Below, piece after piece: positions 53,398-62,115 of a DNA stretch of 64,000 nucleotides. Under the pieces are notes generated by a model. That model was not told the origin of the DNA. It searched no databases and saw only the letters and a program-made list of their open reading frames with translations. The position numbers and the translations under genes were made by a program. Numbering within the stretch: the first letter of the stretch is position 1; each line of letters begins with the position of its first letter. Origin of the DNA: an uncultured Erysipelotrichales bacterium (GTDB lineage: Bacteria; Bacillota_I; Bacilli_A; Erysipelotrichales; Coprobacillaceae); NCBI GenBank assembly GCA_910579135.1, contig CAJTTM010000004.1, forward strand, positions 1 to 64,000. Reading direction: 5' to 3'.

Positions 53398-55884
53398 CTA
53401 ACATAATTTTTTTAATTCAATCAATGTACTTAATGCATCTATAGGTGATAATTCCATTGGATTAATAGATCTTAATACTTTCTCAACTTCACTTTCCTTA
53501 TTTTCTTTCTCCATAGGAATTGTTTGTTGTATTGTTTTTGATACATTATTATTTTCAAGATCATTTAAGATCACACTTGCTTTTTCAATCACCTCTTGAG
53601 GTAATTTTGCGAGTTTTGCAACATTAATACCATATGATTTATGACTTCTACCTGGTTTGATTTTATACTCAAAGACAATAGAATCATTTTCAATTTGAGC
53701 ACCTGCATGAACATTTTGAATACCATATTTTTCTTCTAGCATTGTAAGTTCATGATAATGCGTTGAAAACAACGTTATACAACGTATATGAGTTGCAATA
53801 TATTCTATCATTGATTGAGCAATTGCCATACCATCAAAGGTTGCAGTTCCTCTTCCAATTTCATCAAATATAATCAATGAATTTTTACTTGCAAATCTTA
53901 AAGCATTATTCGCTTCTAACATTTCTACCATGAATGTCGATTGTCCACTTATTAAATCATCACTAGCTCCAATTCGTGTAAAGATTTGATCAAAAATAGG
54001 TAAACAAGCATGAGAACAAGGAACAAATGAACCCAGTTGAGCCATAATTGTAATCAAAGCTGTCTGCCTCATAAAAGTTGATTTTCCACCCATATTTGGT
54101 CCAGTAATCAATAAAACAGGATGATCACCACTCATATGTAAATCATTTGAAACATAATTCTTTTTACTAATGACCTTTTCAATAACTCCATGTCTACCCT
54201 CTTCTATATCAATAACATGTTCATCATTGAATGATGGTCTTACAAACCCTTGTACTCCCGCTACACTTGCTAGAGATTGAAAAACATCAACTTGAGCAAC
54301 AATTTTCGCAACATCTTGAATAAGATGAACATCATTTTTAATATATTCTCTTATTTGAATAAATATCTCATATTCTAAAGCAATAATCTTATCATTTGCA
54401 CTTAAAATCTTTCTTTCCATCTCTTTAAGTTCTGGAGTCACAAAACGTTCAGCATTTGATAAACTTTGCTTTCTAGTATATTCAAATTCATCTTTAACGA
54501 GTGGCAAATAACTTTTTGTCACTTCTATATAATAACCAAAAACGCGATTATATCCTATCTTCAATCCTTTAATTCCAGTACGTTCTTTTTCTTTCATTTC
54601 AAATTCACTTAACCATTGTTTACCATTTTCTCTAATATATCTTAACTCATCTAATTCTTTATTATATCCTTCTTTAATAATACCACCCTCTTTAATAGGT
54701 AATGGTGGATTATCTATAATTGCATCTTTAATTAAAGAAGTAATATGTGATAAATCAACAAGTTGATCTGCAAGTTCATTGGTATAAGTATGATTTAATG
54801 AAAGAAGTTGTTCTTTTAATTCTGGGATTACTTTTAATGATGAAGCTATCCAATTTAAATCTCTTGCATTTACATTTCCAAAAGCAATACGACCAGCTAA
54901 TTTTTCAATATCATAAACTTCACTAATCATATCTTTAATTGTTTCTCTTTCAATAAATTGATCTACAAATATATCAACAATATCTAATCTTTTTTCTATT
55001 TGTTCTCTATTAATCAATGGTCTTTCAATCCATTGTCTTAATAATCTTCCTCCCATTGCAGATTTTGTTTTATCTAATAACCAAAGTAATGTTCCATAAA
55101 CTTCATTTTGTGGATTCTTTACAAGTTCTAATGATTTTTTTGTATATGAATCCATAATAATATAATCTTTACTTTTAATTTCTACAATCTTTTGAATATG
55201 TTCTAATTCTCTCTTTTGTGTTTCTATCATATAATTCAATAATAATGAACACATTTTTATTTGTTTTAAATCATTTATATTTTCAAATAATTTTATATAT
55301 TTATCATTAGTCTTACTATTTGTATAATAAGACATCATTATATTATCAAACTTAATATTTTCATCTTCTATAACTAACTCTTTAATATCAAGTGCTTCTA
55401 ACTGATTCTTTAAATCATGTTCATTTTTATCAATATTCACAACATTAAACTCACCAGTAGAAATATCACAATAAGCAAGCGTGTAATTAAAATCAAAAAC
55501 ACCTAAAGCTCCAATATAATTATTCCTTCTTTCATTTAAAGATAAAATCGTACCAGGTGTAATAATTTGAACAACCCCACGCTCTACAATTCCCTTTTTA
55601 CCAGGATCACTCAACTGTTCTACAATCGCAACTTTAAATCCTGAATCAATTAACTTTTGAATATATCCATTTGCAGAATGATGAGGAACACCACACATAG
55701 GAACCCTTTCTTTAGCTCCTGCATTCTTTCCTGTTAATGTAAGATTCAATGTTTTAGATACTACTAAAGCATCATCAAAAAACATCTCATAAAAATCTCC
55801 CAATCGAAACATCACAATGGAATCCTTATTTTCCTCTTTTATTTTTAAATATTGCATCATCATTGGAGAATACTTTTCTTTCAT
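53398..55884 (-). CDS. mutS: DNA mismatch repair protein MutS
   Basis: Recognises mispaired bases. In the 828-residue product the mismatch-binding N-terminus is seen in FRLGDFYEMFFDDALVVSK near residue 26 (Phe-x-Glu motif), and MCGVPHHSANGYIQKLIDSG near 62. The ATPase domain has the Walker A VLLITGPNMGGKSTFMRQ near 593, IFDEIGRGTATFDGMAIAQS near 671 and FSTHYHELTMLEEKYGIQN near 702. The C-terminal tail keeps the SPIDALSTLIELK motif. A consensus-like promoter precedes it. Confidence 0.98.
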   Translation of the reverse strand: MKEKYSPMMMQYLKIKEENKDSIVMFRLGDFYEMFFDDALVVSKTLNLTLTGKNAGAKERVPMCGVPHHSANGYIQKLIDSGFKVAIVEQLSDPGKKGIVERGVVQIITPGTILSLNERRNNYIGALGVFDFNYTLAYCDISTGEFNVVNIDKNEHDLKNQLEALDIKELVIEDENIKFDNIMMSYYTNSKTNDKYIKLFENINDLKQIKMCSLLLNYMIETQKRELEHIQKIVEIKSKDYIIMDSYTKKSLELVKNPQNEVYGTLLWLLDKTKSAMGGRLLRQWIERPLINREQIEKRLDIVDIFVDQFIERETIKDMISEVYDIEKLAGRIAFGNVNARDLNWIASSLKVIPELKEQLLSLNHTYTNELADQLVDLSHITSLIKDAIIDNPPLPIKEGGIIKEGYNKELDELRYIRENGKQWLSEFEMKEKERTGIKGLKIGYNRVFGYYIEVTKSYLPLVKDEFEYTRKQSLSNAERFVTPELKEMERKILSANDKIIALEYEIFIQIREYIKNDVHLIQDVAKIVAQVDVFQSLASVAGVQGFVRPSFNDEHVIDIEEGRHGVIEKVISKKNYVSNDLHMSGDHPVLLITGPNMGGKSTFMRQTALITIMAQLGSFVPCSHACLPIFDQIFTRIGASDDLISGQSTFMVEMLEANNALRFASKNSLIIFDEIGRGTATFDGMAIAQSMIEYIATHIRCITLFSTHYHELTMLEEKYGIQNVHAGAQIENDSIVFEYKIKPGRSHKSYGINVAKLAKLPQEVIEKASVILNDLENNNVSKTIQQTIPMEKENKESEVEKVLRSINPMELSPIDALSTLIELKKLC

Positions 55885-55910
55885 ACTTTCAACTCCTTTT
55901 TAACTTCAAT

Positions 55911-55938
55911 ATTATAACAAATTTTTCATAATTCGCAA
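55911..55938 (-). promoter_or_regulatory. Promoter of the mutS-mutL-yvlD-miaA run
   Basis: TTGCGA (55938-55933) and TATAAT (55916-55911) on the minus strand with 16 bases between them, about 20 bases before the ribosome binding site. Confidence 0.72.
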
Positions 55939-56038
55939 AGTTATGGCATTAGAATATTTAAAAAATAAATTTCTTTGAAAGGTTTCTATAGATTGCTTTG
56001 TATTTATAGTGAAAATATAGTTTAAGGAGAAGAGAAAA

Positions 56039-56311
56039 ATGAAAAAATTAATAAGTATTTTAGTATTAGTGACTCTACTTGGAGCACCTATAACTCATTT
56101 CACGAAAACCAAAGTATCAGCAAAAGAAATATGTGTTATAACATCACATTACAACTATTTCCATATTAAAAGTTGTAAGCATCAAAACCATAAGAAAAAT
56201 AATCATCACTCAAATATCAAAAAACATTGTCAAAAAACAACTCATCATGTTAACATAAAAAAGAACTATAGACATCATACAGATGTTCATCATAATAAAC
56301 AGTGTCATTAA
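56039..56311 (+). CDS. Exported histidine-rich small protein
   Basis: A 90-residue protein with a signal peptide (KKLISILVLVTLLGAP, predicted cut after VSA at residue 28). The 62-residue mature part has 14 His, 4 Cys and many Lys/Asn, with HH pairs spaced along it, and ends CH. Such composition suggests binding of Zn, Ni or Cu, but no known family is recognised. AAGGAG lies before the ATG. Only 17 bases separate it from an ECF sigma gene, and the anti-sigma gene after that also ends in a His cluster, so the three probably form one unit. Confidence 0.75.
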   Translation: MKKLISILVLVTLLGAPITHFTKTKVSAKEICVITSHYNYFHIKSCKHQNHKKNNHHSNIKKHCQKTTHHVNIKKNYRHHTDVHHNKQCH

Positions 56312-56328
56312 AATGAGGATGTGAAATT

Positions 56329-56817
56329 GTGAAAGACAGTGACGATTTAAAAAGAGTTATTGAATTATATAGTAATATAATGAGAAGAGTTTGTTTTCTT
56401 TATATGAAACAAGACAGTGATGTTGACGATATATTCCAAAATGTATTTTTAAAATATACGAAAACCAAAAAATCATTTCAATGTTTAGAACATGAAAAAG
56501 CATGGTTTATTAGAGTAACAATTAATGAGTGTAAAAACTTTTTAGGAAGTTGGTTCCATAAAAATGTTGACTTCACTTATGATTTTGATCAATTTCATAT
56601 TGAAAAAGATTCATTAGAATACGATATAATTTATGCTATACAAAAATTAGAAAAGAAGTATAAAATCGTTATTTATCTTTATTATTATGAAGGATATTCA
56701 ATGGTAGAAATTGCAGATATTTTAAGAAAAAATGAAAACACAATATACACATGGCATGCTAGAGCTAAAAACATATTGAAAAAAGAATTAGGAGGGGATT
56801 ATTTTGAATCAAGATAA
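56329..56817 (+). CDS. ECF-type RNA polymerase sigma factor
   Basis: A 162-residue sigma-70 family protein with region 2 (LYMKQDSDVDDIFQNVFLKY at about 22-41 and AWFIRVTINECKNFLGSW near 65) and region 4 (AIQKLEKKYKIVIYLYYYEG, MVEIADILRKNENTIYTWHA near 125-150). The short linker and lack of region 3 mark it as ECF. The start is a GTG at 56,329 with GAGGATG upstream. It overlaps the next gene, an anti-sigma factor, by 14 bases. Target promoters are unknown; self-control is usual for such pairs. Confidence 0.92.
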   Translation: MKDSDDLKRVIELYSNIMRRVCFLYMKQDSDVDDIFQNVFLKYTKTKKSFQCLEHEKAWFIRVTINECKNFLGSWFHKNVDFTYDFDQFHIEKDSLEYDIIYAIQKLEKKYKIVIYLYYYEGYSMVEIADILRKNENTIYTWHARAKNILKKELGGDYFESR

Positions 56818-57532
56818 TTTCAAGTCTGCAATGCATAAAATAAATGCATCTGATGAATTAAAAGAAAAAACATATCAAAATGTAATATCAAAAAGAAATC
56901 ATTATTCATTCAAAAAACCAACACTCATATTAACAACAATAACTATTGTATTATTATGTCTATTAAATCTACTTCATGATACATCAATCAATCAGTCAGA
57001 ATACAGTTTTATTACAATTGATATTAATCCTAGTATAGAGTTTATCTTGAATAAAGATAATATTGTGATTTCTTCAAAAGCATATAACCAAGAAGGAAAA
57101 GATATACTTAATGAATTAACATATGAAAATAAATCTTATCAAGAGGTCATCAATGAATTATTAAATAACAAACATTACCAAGATTATCTAAAAAACAACT
57201 TTGATATTCAAGTCAGTATTTACTCTAAAAATACAAAAAGATGTGAAGAATTAGAAAATAACATTGATGAACTTATGAAAGAAACATCAGACACTCATTA
57301 TTACCAAAGTGTTTGTATTGATGAAGAAACACATCATCAAGCAAAAGATTGTCATGTATCCAGTGGAAAATATACATTAATAAAAGATATTATAGATATC
57401 GATTCATCATATACCATTAATGACTTACAAAAGAAAAGTATTTCAGAGCTTAAAGAAATATACAAAGATATAACAAATAAAGACTATATCCCTAATTCAA
57501 ATCATCACCACCACGATGATAGTCATCACTAA
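56804..57532 (+). CDS. RsgI-like anti-sigma factor with His-rich tail
   Basis: A 242-residue membrane protein starting at TTG, with GGAGGGG upstream. About 38 cytoplasmic residues are followed by one helix (LILTTITIVLLCLLNLL, near 41-57) and an external domain. The motif FITIDINPSIEFILN near 70 and the following SSKAYNQEGKDIL match the juxtamembrane domain of RsgI-type anti-sigma factors, where an Asn-Pro bond is known to break in relatives. The protein ends in SNHHHHDDSHH. RsgI proteins normally control SigI, so pairing with an ECF sigma is worth note. It should hold the sigma factor at the membrane until a signal arrives. Confidence 0.82.
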   Translation: MNQDNFKSAMHKINASDELKEKTYQNVISKRNHYSFKKPTLILTTITIVLLCLLNLLHDTSINQSEYSFITIDINPSIEFILNKDNIVISSKAYNQEGKDILNELTYENKSYQEVINELLNNKHYQDYLKNNFDIQVSIYSKNTKRCEELENNIDELMKETSDTHYYQSVCIDEETHHQAKDCHVSSGKYTLIKDIIDIDSSYTINDLQKKSISELKEIYKDITNKDYIPNSNHHHHDDSHH

Positions 57533-57544
57533 TATTGAAAATAA

Positions 57545-57571
57545 GGATTAAGTATTATTTAATCCCTTTTA
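57545..57571 (+). terminator. Terminator after the anti-sigma gene
   Basis: Stem GGATTAA / TTAATCC (57545-57551 with 57559-57565), then CTTTTAT. Confidence 0.7.
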
Positions 57572-57609
57572 TAGAAAAATCTCTTGTATATTCTAAATAT
57601 GTATAAGAT

Positions 57610-57656
57610 AAAACCTTTAAAATTATACATGGTATATTTTAAAGGTTTTTTTACAA
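57610..57656. terminator. Strong hairpin terminator between convergent units
   Basis: A perfect 14-bp stem, AAAACCTTTAAAAT (57610-57623) with its complement at 57636-57649, followed by TTTTTT-like sequence on the plus strand. It probably backs up the ECF unit and also ends the leftward hydrolase unit. Confidence 0.8.
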
Positions 57657-57694
57657 AAAAAGAAAAGATTGAACCTCTCCTTTTCTCCATTATA

Positions 57695-58069
57695 TTAACT
57701 AAAACCAACAATAACTGCATTTTCAATTTCAAAATAATCATTGGTATTACTACTTAAACCACTAGCTTTTACCGCTTGTTGAAAAGTAATGTTCTTTGTA
57801 TTACTAAGAATGATATAAGTTGTATCTTTGATTGAGTTTGATAATCTACCCTTTAATACTAACTTGTATTTATAAGAATGATTATCTGTTTTCCAGGTTC
57901 CATCACTCATTTTATAATATGTCACATTAGTAATCTCTTTTGAATTATTGTTAAGTTCACTAGAAGTTTTTTCAAATGTTTTTACAACATATATTTCTTC
58001 TGTATGAAAATAACTATATAATGTAAAAATACATATAACAATCAAAATACATGAAACTACTTTTTTCAT
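57695..58069 (-). CDS. Hypothetical membrane-anchored or secreted protein
   Basis: A 124-residue protein with N-terminal helix KKVVSCILIVICIFTLYSYF (anchor or signal) and a polar Ser/Thr/Asn-rich external part of about 100 residues, probably beta-rich (VTYYKMSDGTWKTDNHSYKY). No family recognised. GGAG precedes the ATG at 58,069. It starts just after the alpha/beta hydrolase gene (5-base gap) and is likely translated from the same mRNA. Longer in-frame starts overlap that gene and lack a ribosome binding site. Confidence 0.65.
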   Translation of the reverse strand: MKKVVSCILIVICIFTLYSYFHTEEIYVVKTFEKTSSELNNNSKEITNVTYYKMSDGTWKTDNHSYKYKLVLKGRLSNSIKDTTYIILSNTKNITFQQAVKASGLSSNTNDYFEIENAVIVGFS

Positions 58070-58073
58070 TCTC

Positions 58074-58982
58074 TTATTCTCCTTTATTATCATTAAAAAA
58101 ATCCAAAGTGTTTTTATATACAATATCATTATCTTTTTCTGCTAATATTTCATGTCTCATATTAGGATAAGTTGTATATTGAATATCTTTAAATCCTGCT
58201 TTTTTAAGAATTTCATAGGAATCTTTTGCTCCTTTATCAAATCCAGTACATGGATCTTTATCTCCTCTTAAAAGTAAAATACTTATATTTTTATTCACTT
58301 CTTTATATAGCTTTGCTTTGTGCATCCTTATCACAAGATGGTATAAATCATTAAACGCAGAGCAAGTAAAGCCAATACCACAGTATGGATCATCTATATA
58401 TTGTTGAACTGTTTCTTCATTGGCACAAACCCAATCAAAATCTGTTTTAGGATTTTTAATACATTTATTAAAAGGATCAATACTAAGAGAAGAAAGTAAT
58501 TTTGATTTATACTTTGCTCCATGTATCATTTGAATCATATTGGAAATAATTATGCCAAAATGAGCTCCAACTTGATAGTTTGGATATCCTGAAAGTACAA
58601 CTTTCTGATATTCTTTTGAGTCACTTTGAAGAAGAACTCGTGTTATGATTGTACCAAAAGAGTGAGCAAAAATATAAATATCAAGATTTTTAAAGTTTTC
58701 TTTTATGTATTGTGTAATTGTTTTTTGATCAAAAATTAATTCTTTATAACCCTTTTTATCTTTAAAATAACCTAAATCTTCACAATTCATTCCATGACCT
58801 CTTAAATCAGAACTCACAACTATAAAACCATTATCATTGAGTGTTTTAATAAAATTTTCATATCGTTCTTGATGTTCTTCCATCCCATGAATAATTTGTA
58901 TAACAGCTTTTGCATTTTCAACTTTAAATATATGAACATCTAATTGATACCCATCTCTAGCTTGGATAATAACCTTTTCCAT
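58074..58982 (-). CDS. Alpha/beta hydrolase, lysophospholipase/monoacylglycerol-lipase type
   Basis: A 302-residue serine hydrolase of the Hydrolase_4 group. VIQIIHGMEEHQERYENF near residue 30 is the oxyanion-hole region, VVSSDLRGHGMNCEDLGYF near 55, the nucleophile elbow is AHSFGTI near 107, the acid is the Asp of LLRGDKDPCTGFDKG near 240 and the His is in NMRHEILAEKD near 280. No signal peptide, so it acts in the cytoplasm. The natural ester is unknown. Confidence 0.9.
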   Translation of the reverse strand: MEKVIIQARDGYQLDVHIFKVENAKAVIQIIHGMEEHQERYENFIKTLNDNGFIVVSSDLRGHGMNCEDLGYFKDKKGYKELIFDQKTITQYIKENFKNLDIYIFAHSFGTIITRVLLQSDSKEYQKVVLSGYPNYQVGAHFGIIISNMIQMIHGAKYKSKLLSSLSIDPFNKCIKNPKTDFDWVCANEETVQQYIDDPYCGIGFTCSAFNDLYHLVIRMHKAKLYKEVNKNISILLLRGDKDPCTGFDKGAKDSYEILKKAGFKDIQYTTYPNMRHEILAEKDNDIVYKNTLDFFNDNKGE

Positions 58983-59040
58983 AACAATTCATCCTTTCAA
59001 ATTTATACTTTACTATAAAACATTATAGCATATTCTCTAA

Positions 59041-59069
59041 AAAATAAAAAAAGAGTGATAATTCACTCT
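59041..59069 (-). terminator. Orphan terminator left of the integrated segment
   Basis: AGAGTGA-TAAT-TCACTCT (59052-59069) followed on the minus strand by TTTTTTTATTTTTT. No intact gene feeds it; just upstream on the minus strand is a tRNA-like 3' end (59,080-59,102), as if the terminator of a displaced tRNA gene had stayed behind. Confidence 0.75.
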
Positions 59070-59079
59070 AAATCTCTAA

Positions 59080-59102
59080 TGGCAGGGGCGACAGGAGCGA
59101 AG
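59080..59102 (-). other. Candidate attachment site: 3' end of a tRNA gene
   Basis: The minus strand reads TCCTGTCGCCCCTGCCA, which is what the T-stem, acceptor strand and CCA of a tRNA gene look like (acceptor AGGGGCG type, similar to tRNA-Trp). The rest of a tRNA is missing: to the right the sequence turns into unrelated DNA, and an integrase gene begins 210 bases on. A terminator lies on the other side. This is the expected layout of an att core at the edge of an integrated element. The identity of the tRNA and the other end are not visible. Confidence 0.55.
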
Positions 59103-59310
59103 GGGCTTGTTTAATCCCTATCATCTCTCCTTATTTGAGCATTATTCCTAAATAAACTTTTTATTTATTTCTTATATTCGAGATTGTTTTGTCATTACTT
59201 TTTCTTTGTACATCATTTTTCATCAAATTAATCATCGAATGCGATTATTGACTTGTATTCTTCATCACTCAGAGTTAACATCACTACCAACAAAGGAGAG
59301 TGATGATTAT

Positions 59311-60408
59311 ATGTCAGTAAGTATCGTTAAAGTCAATAATACTTGGTTATTCACTTGTAAGTATTTAGACCCTATTTCTAAAGAATATAAACGTGCAACA
59401 CGTAGAGGGTTTAAAACTAAAAATGAAGCTATTCTTGCAGAAGCAAAGTTTATCGAGAAAATGGAATCTGCACCTGTTCAAGAGATCTCTTTTCAAGAAA
59501 TGTTTTATAAGTATATGAGTTGGCGTAAACATGAAATCAAACCAACAACTTATAAAAATTGGATTCAAAGATTTGAAAAGCATGTCATTCCATCTCTTGG
59601 TCATATTCCTATGACTCAATTAAACTTAAAGATTTTTGAAGATTGGAGACAAGAGATGTTATCAAAGAACTTAAGTGATTCTTATATGAATGATATCTTA
59701 AAACCTATAAAAGCAACATTAAGATATGCAAATGATTATTTTGATATGGATATCTCTTATATTGATAAAATCAAAAGATTTAAATCAGCAACGACTTTCA
59801 AAAAAGAAATGACTGTTTGGAACTTAGAACAGTTTAGAAGATTTGAAAAGCAAATCTCTTATTCTATCTTTTGGCACACCTTTTTCAATCTTCTTTATTT
59901 CACAGGTCTAAGAAAGGGTGAAGCTCAAGCGTTAACTTGGAAAGATATTGATTTTGAAAACAAGACACTCATTATCAATAAAACATTAGCAGAAAAAATA
60001 GAGGGTGTTCCCTATCAAATACTTCCACCTAAGACCAATGCATCTTATAGAACAATAACTTTAGCAGATGAAACTTTATCATTATTAAAATCATTAAAAC
60101 AAACTCTCTTTGGTCAACCCAATACATTTGTCTTTGAATATGATGGTAAACATTTATCATCTTCAACGATCAATCGTTATTATAAGATATTTGTAGAACA
60201 ATCTGGTGTACCAAAGATAAGGATTCATGACTTTAGACATAGCCATGCAAGTTACTTAATAGGGAATGGAATGAATATCGTAGATGTATCAAAGAGACTT
60301 GGTCATAGTGATATTACAATGACACTCAATACCTACACACACTTCATGCCACATGCAGAAGATAGAATAGCTACATTTCTTAATACTCAAAAAGAACTAT
60401 TTTCTTAA
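59311..60408 (+). CDS. Tyrosine recombinase (phage/ICE-type integrase)
   Basis: A 365-residue integrase with an N-terminal arm-binding domain (IVKVNNTWLFTCKYLDPISK, about 3-45), a SAM-like core-binding domain (about 60-155) and the catalytic domain. Catalytic residues can be placed: Arg in FTGLRKGEAQAL near 200, His and Arg in IHDFRHSHASYLI near 306-309, His in RLGHSDITM near 332 and the nucleophile Tyr in TLNTYTHF near 342. The ATG at 59,311 fits the family start, with AAAGGAG about 12 bases upstream. It lies beside a tRNA-like att site, so it probably moved the segment to its right. Confidence 0.93.
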   Translation: MSVSIVKVNNTWLFTCKYLDPISKEYKRATRRGFKTKNEAILAEAKFIEKMESAPVQEISFQEMFYKYMSWRKHEIKPTTYKNWIQRFEKHVIPSLGHIPMTQLNLKIFEDWRQEMLSKNLSDSYMNDILKPIKATLRYANDYFDMDISYIDKIKRFKSATTFKKEMTVWNLEQFRRFEKQISYSIFWHTFFNLLYFTGLRKGEAQALTWKDIDFENKTLIINKTLAEKIEGVPYQILPPKTNASYRTITLADETLSLLKSLKQTLFGQPNTFVFEYDGKHLSSSTINRYYKIFVEQSGVPKIRIHDFRHSHASYLIGNGMNIVDVSKRLGHSDITMTLNTYTHFMPHAEDRIATFLNTQKELFS

Positions 60409-60574
60409 TGAATGATAGTTCTTTCTTTTCTACAGAAACCTCTTATATATAATCGTCATTTTTGTGTATTTTTGACACTGGGGGGTGCTATATAAAAACA
60501 GCTAATCATATGACTAACTGTTTCTTGTCTTTATAACATATTTGATAAACTGAAAGTTATCTAATCTTTATTTC

Positions 60575-61291
60575 CTAATCTGCTAGTAATCTATCTAGTA
60601 ACCTCTGTCTATTGTTTATAAACATTTCTGTTACTTGAAAACTATCTGTTTCTTCATATTCGCATAAATGTATACTTCCGTCATCAAAACAATATATATC
60701 TGCATCTGGTATACCTAAGAGAATAGGCGAATGTGTAACTATTAAGAACTGTGCTCCTTTTTTTGCAAATCGATGTATTTGCATTAATAATGTAAGCTGT
60801 CTTTGAGATGATAATGCAGCTTCAGGTTCATCAAAAAAATATAAACCATTTGGATGTAAATTATTTTCTACTAATGCGAGAAAACTTTCACCATGCGACT
60901 TTTCATGATACTTTTCAGAAGGGTGTGTTCCGTCAGCATATTCTTCTTCCTTTGTAGCGACATTATAAAAACTTTCAGCTCTAAGAAAATATCCCCATTT
61001 TTCCTTGCGATAACCTTTTGATATTCTTATTGCATCACATAATTCTGAATGTGTATCATGAGTAGAAAAAGAGTAATTTTTTGTTCCACCCTCAGGATTA
61101 AAACCATGTGCTATTGCAATTGCCTCAAGTAATGTTGATTTACCACTACCATTTTCTCCTACAAAGAAAGTGATAGATTTATTGAAATCAATTTTCTCAA
61201 TACGCTTAAACGCCTCTATTTCCTTTAAATAGCTATTGTTATCAATTCTATTCCAATCGAATATTACTTTTTGTATGAATTGATTATTCAT
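60575..61291 (-). CDS. AAA-family ATPase (ABC/SMC-like, COG3910 type)
   Basis: A 238-residue stand-alone ATPase. Walker A is FFVGENGSGKSTLLEAIA near residue 43, the signature-like KSHGESFLALVEN near 130, Walker B LYFFDEPEAALSSQRQ near 150, and the switch region FLIVTHSPILLGIPDADIY near 180. Proteins of this type occur singly or with a nuclease (OLD, RloC or Septu-like systems), but no partner is next to it. GGAGGG precedes the ATG at 61,291. Role unknown; a defence or repair function is possible because of the mobile context. Confidence 0.88.
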   Translation of the reverse strand: MNNQFIQKVIFDWNRIDNNSYLKEIEAFKRIEKIDFNKSITFFVGENGSGKSTLLEAIAIAHGFNPEGGTKNYSFSTHDTHSELCDAIRISKGYRKEKWGYFLRAESFYNVATKEEEYADGTHPSEKYHEKSHGESFLALVENNLHPNGLYFFDEPEAALSSQRQLTLLMQIHRFAKKGAQFLIVTHSPILLGIPDADIYCFDDGSIHLCEYEETDSFQVTEMFINNRQRLLDRLLAD

Positions 61292-61515
61292 CAAACCACC
61301 CTCCTAACTAAATTCTAATTTGGTATTCTTTTAAAGAATTATATCATTATTTATCTTTTTATTCACTTCTTTTTATTTTCTTTGAAATTCCTTTACACGC
61401 TCTTTTATAATTCATATGTCTACTTATGCCTATTTCTTGTATTTGTCGCACACGTGCTGAATACTTCATAAATACGCTTTATCTGTGATATAATCTGAGT
61501 TAGGAGTTGGTATAT

Positions 61516-62115
61516 TTGAAAGCAATCTTTGAATTAGATCAGAGTATCTTAATTAAACACAATTTAAATCTTATAGAAGCGTATATTCTTCATTTTGTTT
61601 TAGTCAATCTTGAATATAATCAAAAAGGTAAAGGATCAAAAGTTAAAGAAGAAGACAAACCAGTTATTCTTGAACAGTTATCTTTTCTTCATATATCTAA
61701 AAGAACACTTGATAAACATATAAGAAATATCAATGAACTTATGTTTTCTTTTCAACTTGATTTCTATAAAATTCATACTCTTAATAATGATATTGATGTC
61801 TTTGGCTATCCTATATCTGTATTAGAAAAACATAATCTTGATTTAAAAGATATGCTTATCATTAATTACATAAATAATGCTAGTTACTCATATCACTTTT
61901 ATCATATTCAAAAAGATAATCATAAATATACTTATATCTCTCATTCACATTTTTTAAAAGATTATCCTATTCTAGAGTTAAGCCCCTCAGGATTAAAAAG
62001 AAGAATAAATGTGTTAATTGCGAAAGACCTTGTAGAAAGGATATCTCTTTATGATGACACAACGAAATCAAGAAAGAATTATTACAGAATTCATATAGAG
62101 GAATTAAACTCTTAA
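61516..62115 (+). CDS. Putative DNA-binding protein of the mobile segment
   Basis: A 199-residue protein starting at TTG, with AGGAG 8 bases upstream; a TTG three codons earlier is too close to that site. It is unrecognised. The part around residues 20-70 (NLIEAYILHFVLVNLEYNQ, EQLSFLHISKRTLDKHIRNI) looks like a helix-turn-helix in a replication-initiator or organiser fold, and LSPSGLKRRINVLIAKDLVE near 165 like a second winged helix. Such two-winged proteins occur on plasmids and ICEs. The function is inference. Confidence 0.65.
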   Translation: MKAIFELDQSILIKHNLNLIEAYILHFVLVNLEYNQKGKGSKVKEEDKPVILEQLSFLHISKRTLDKHIRNINELMFSFQLDFYKIHTLNNDIDVFGYPISVLEKHNLDLKDMLIINYINNASYSYHFYHIQKDNHKYTYISHSHFLKDYPILELSPSGLKRRINVLIAKDLVERISLYDDTTKSRKNYYRIHIEELNS

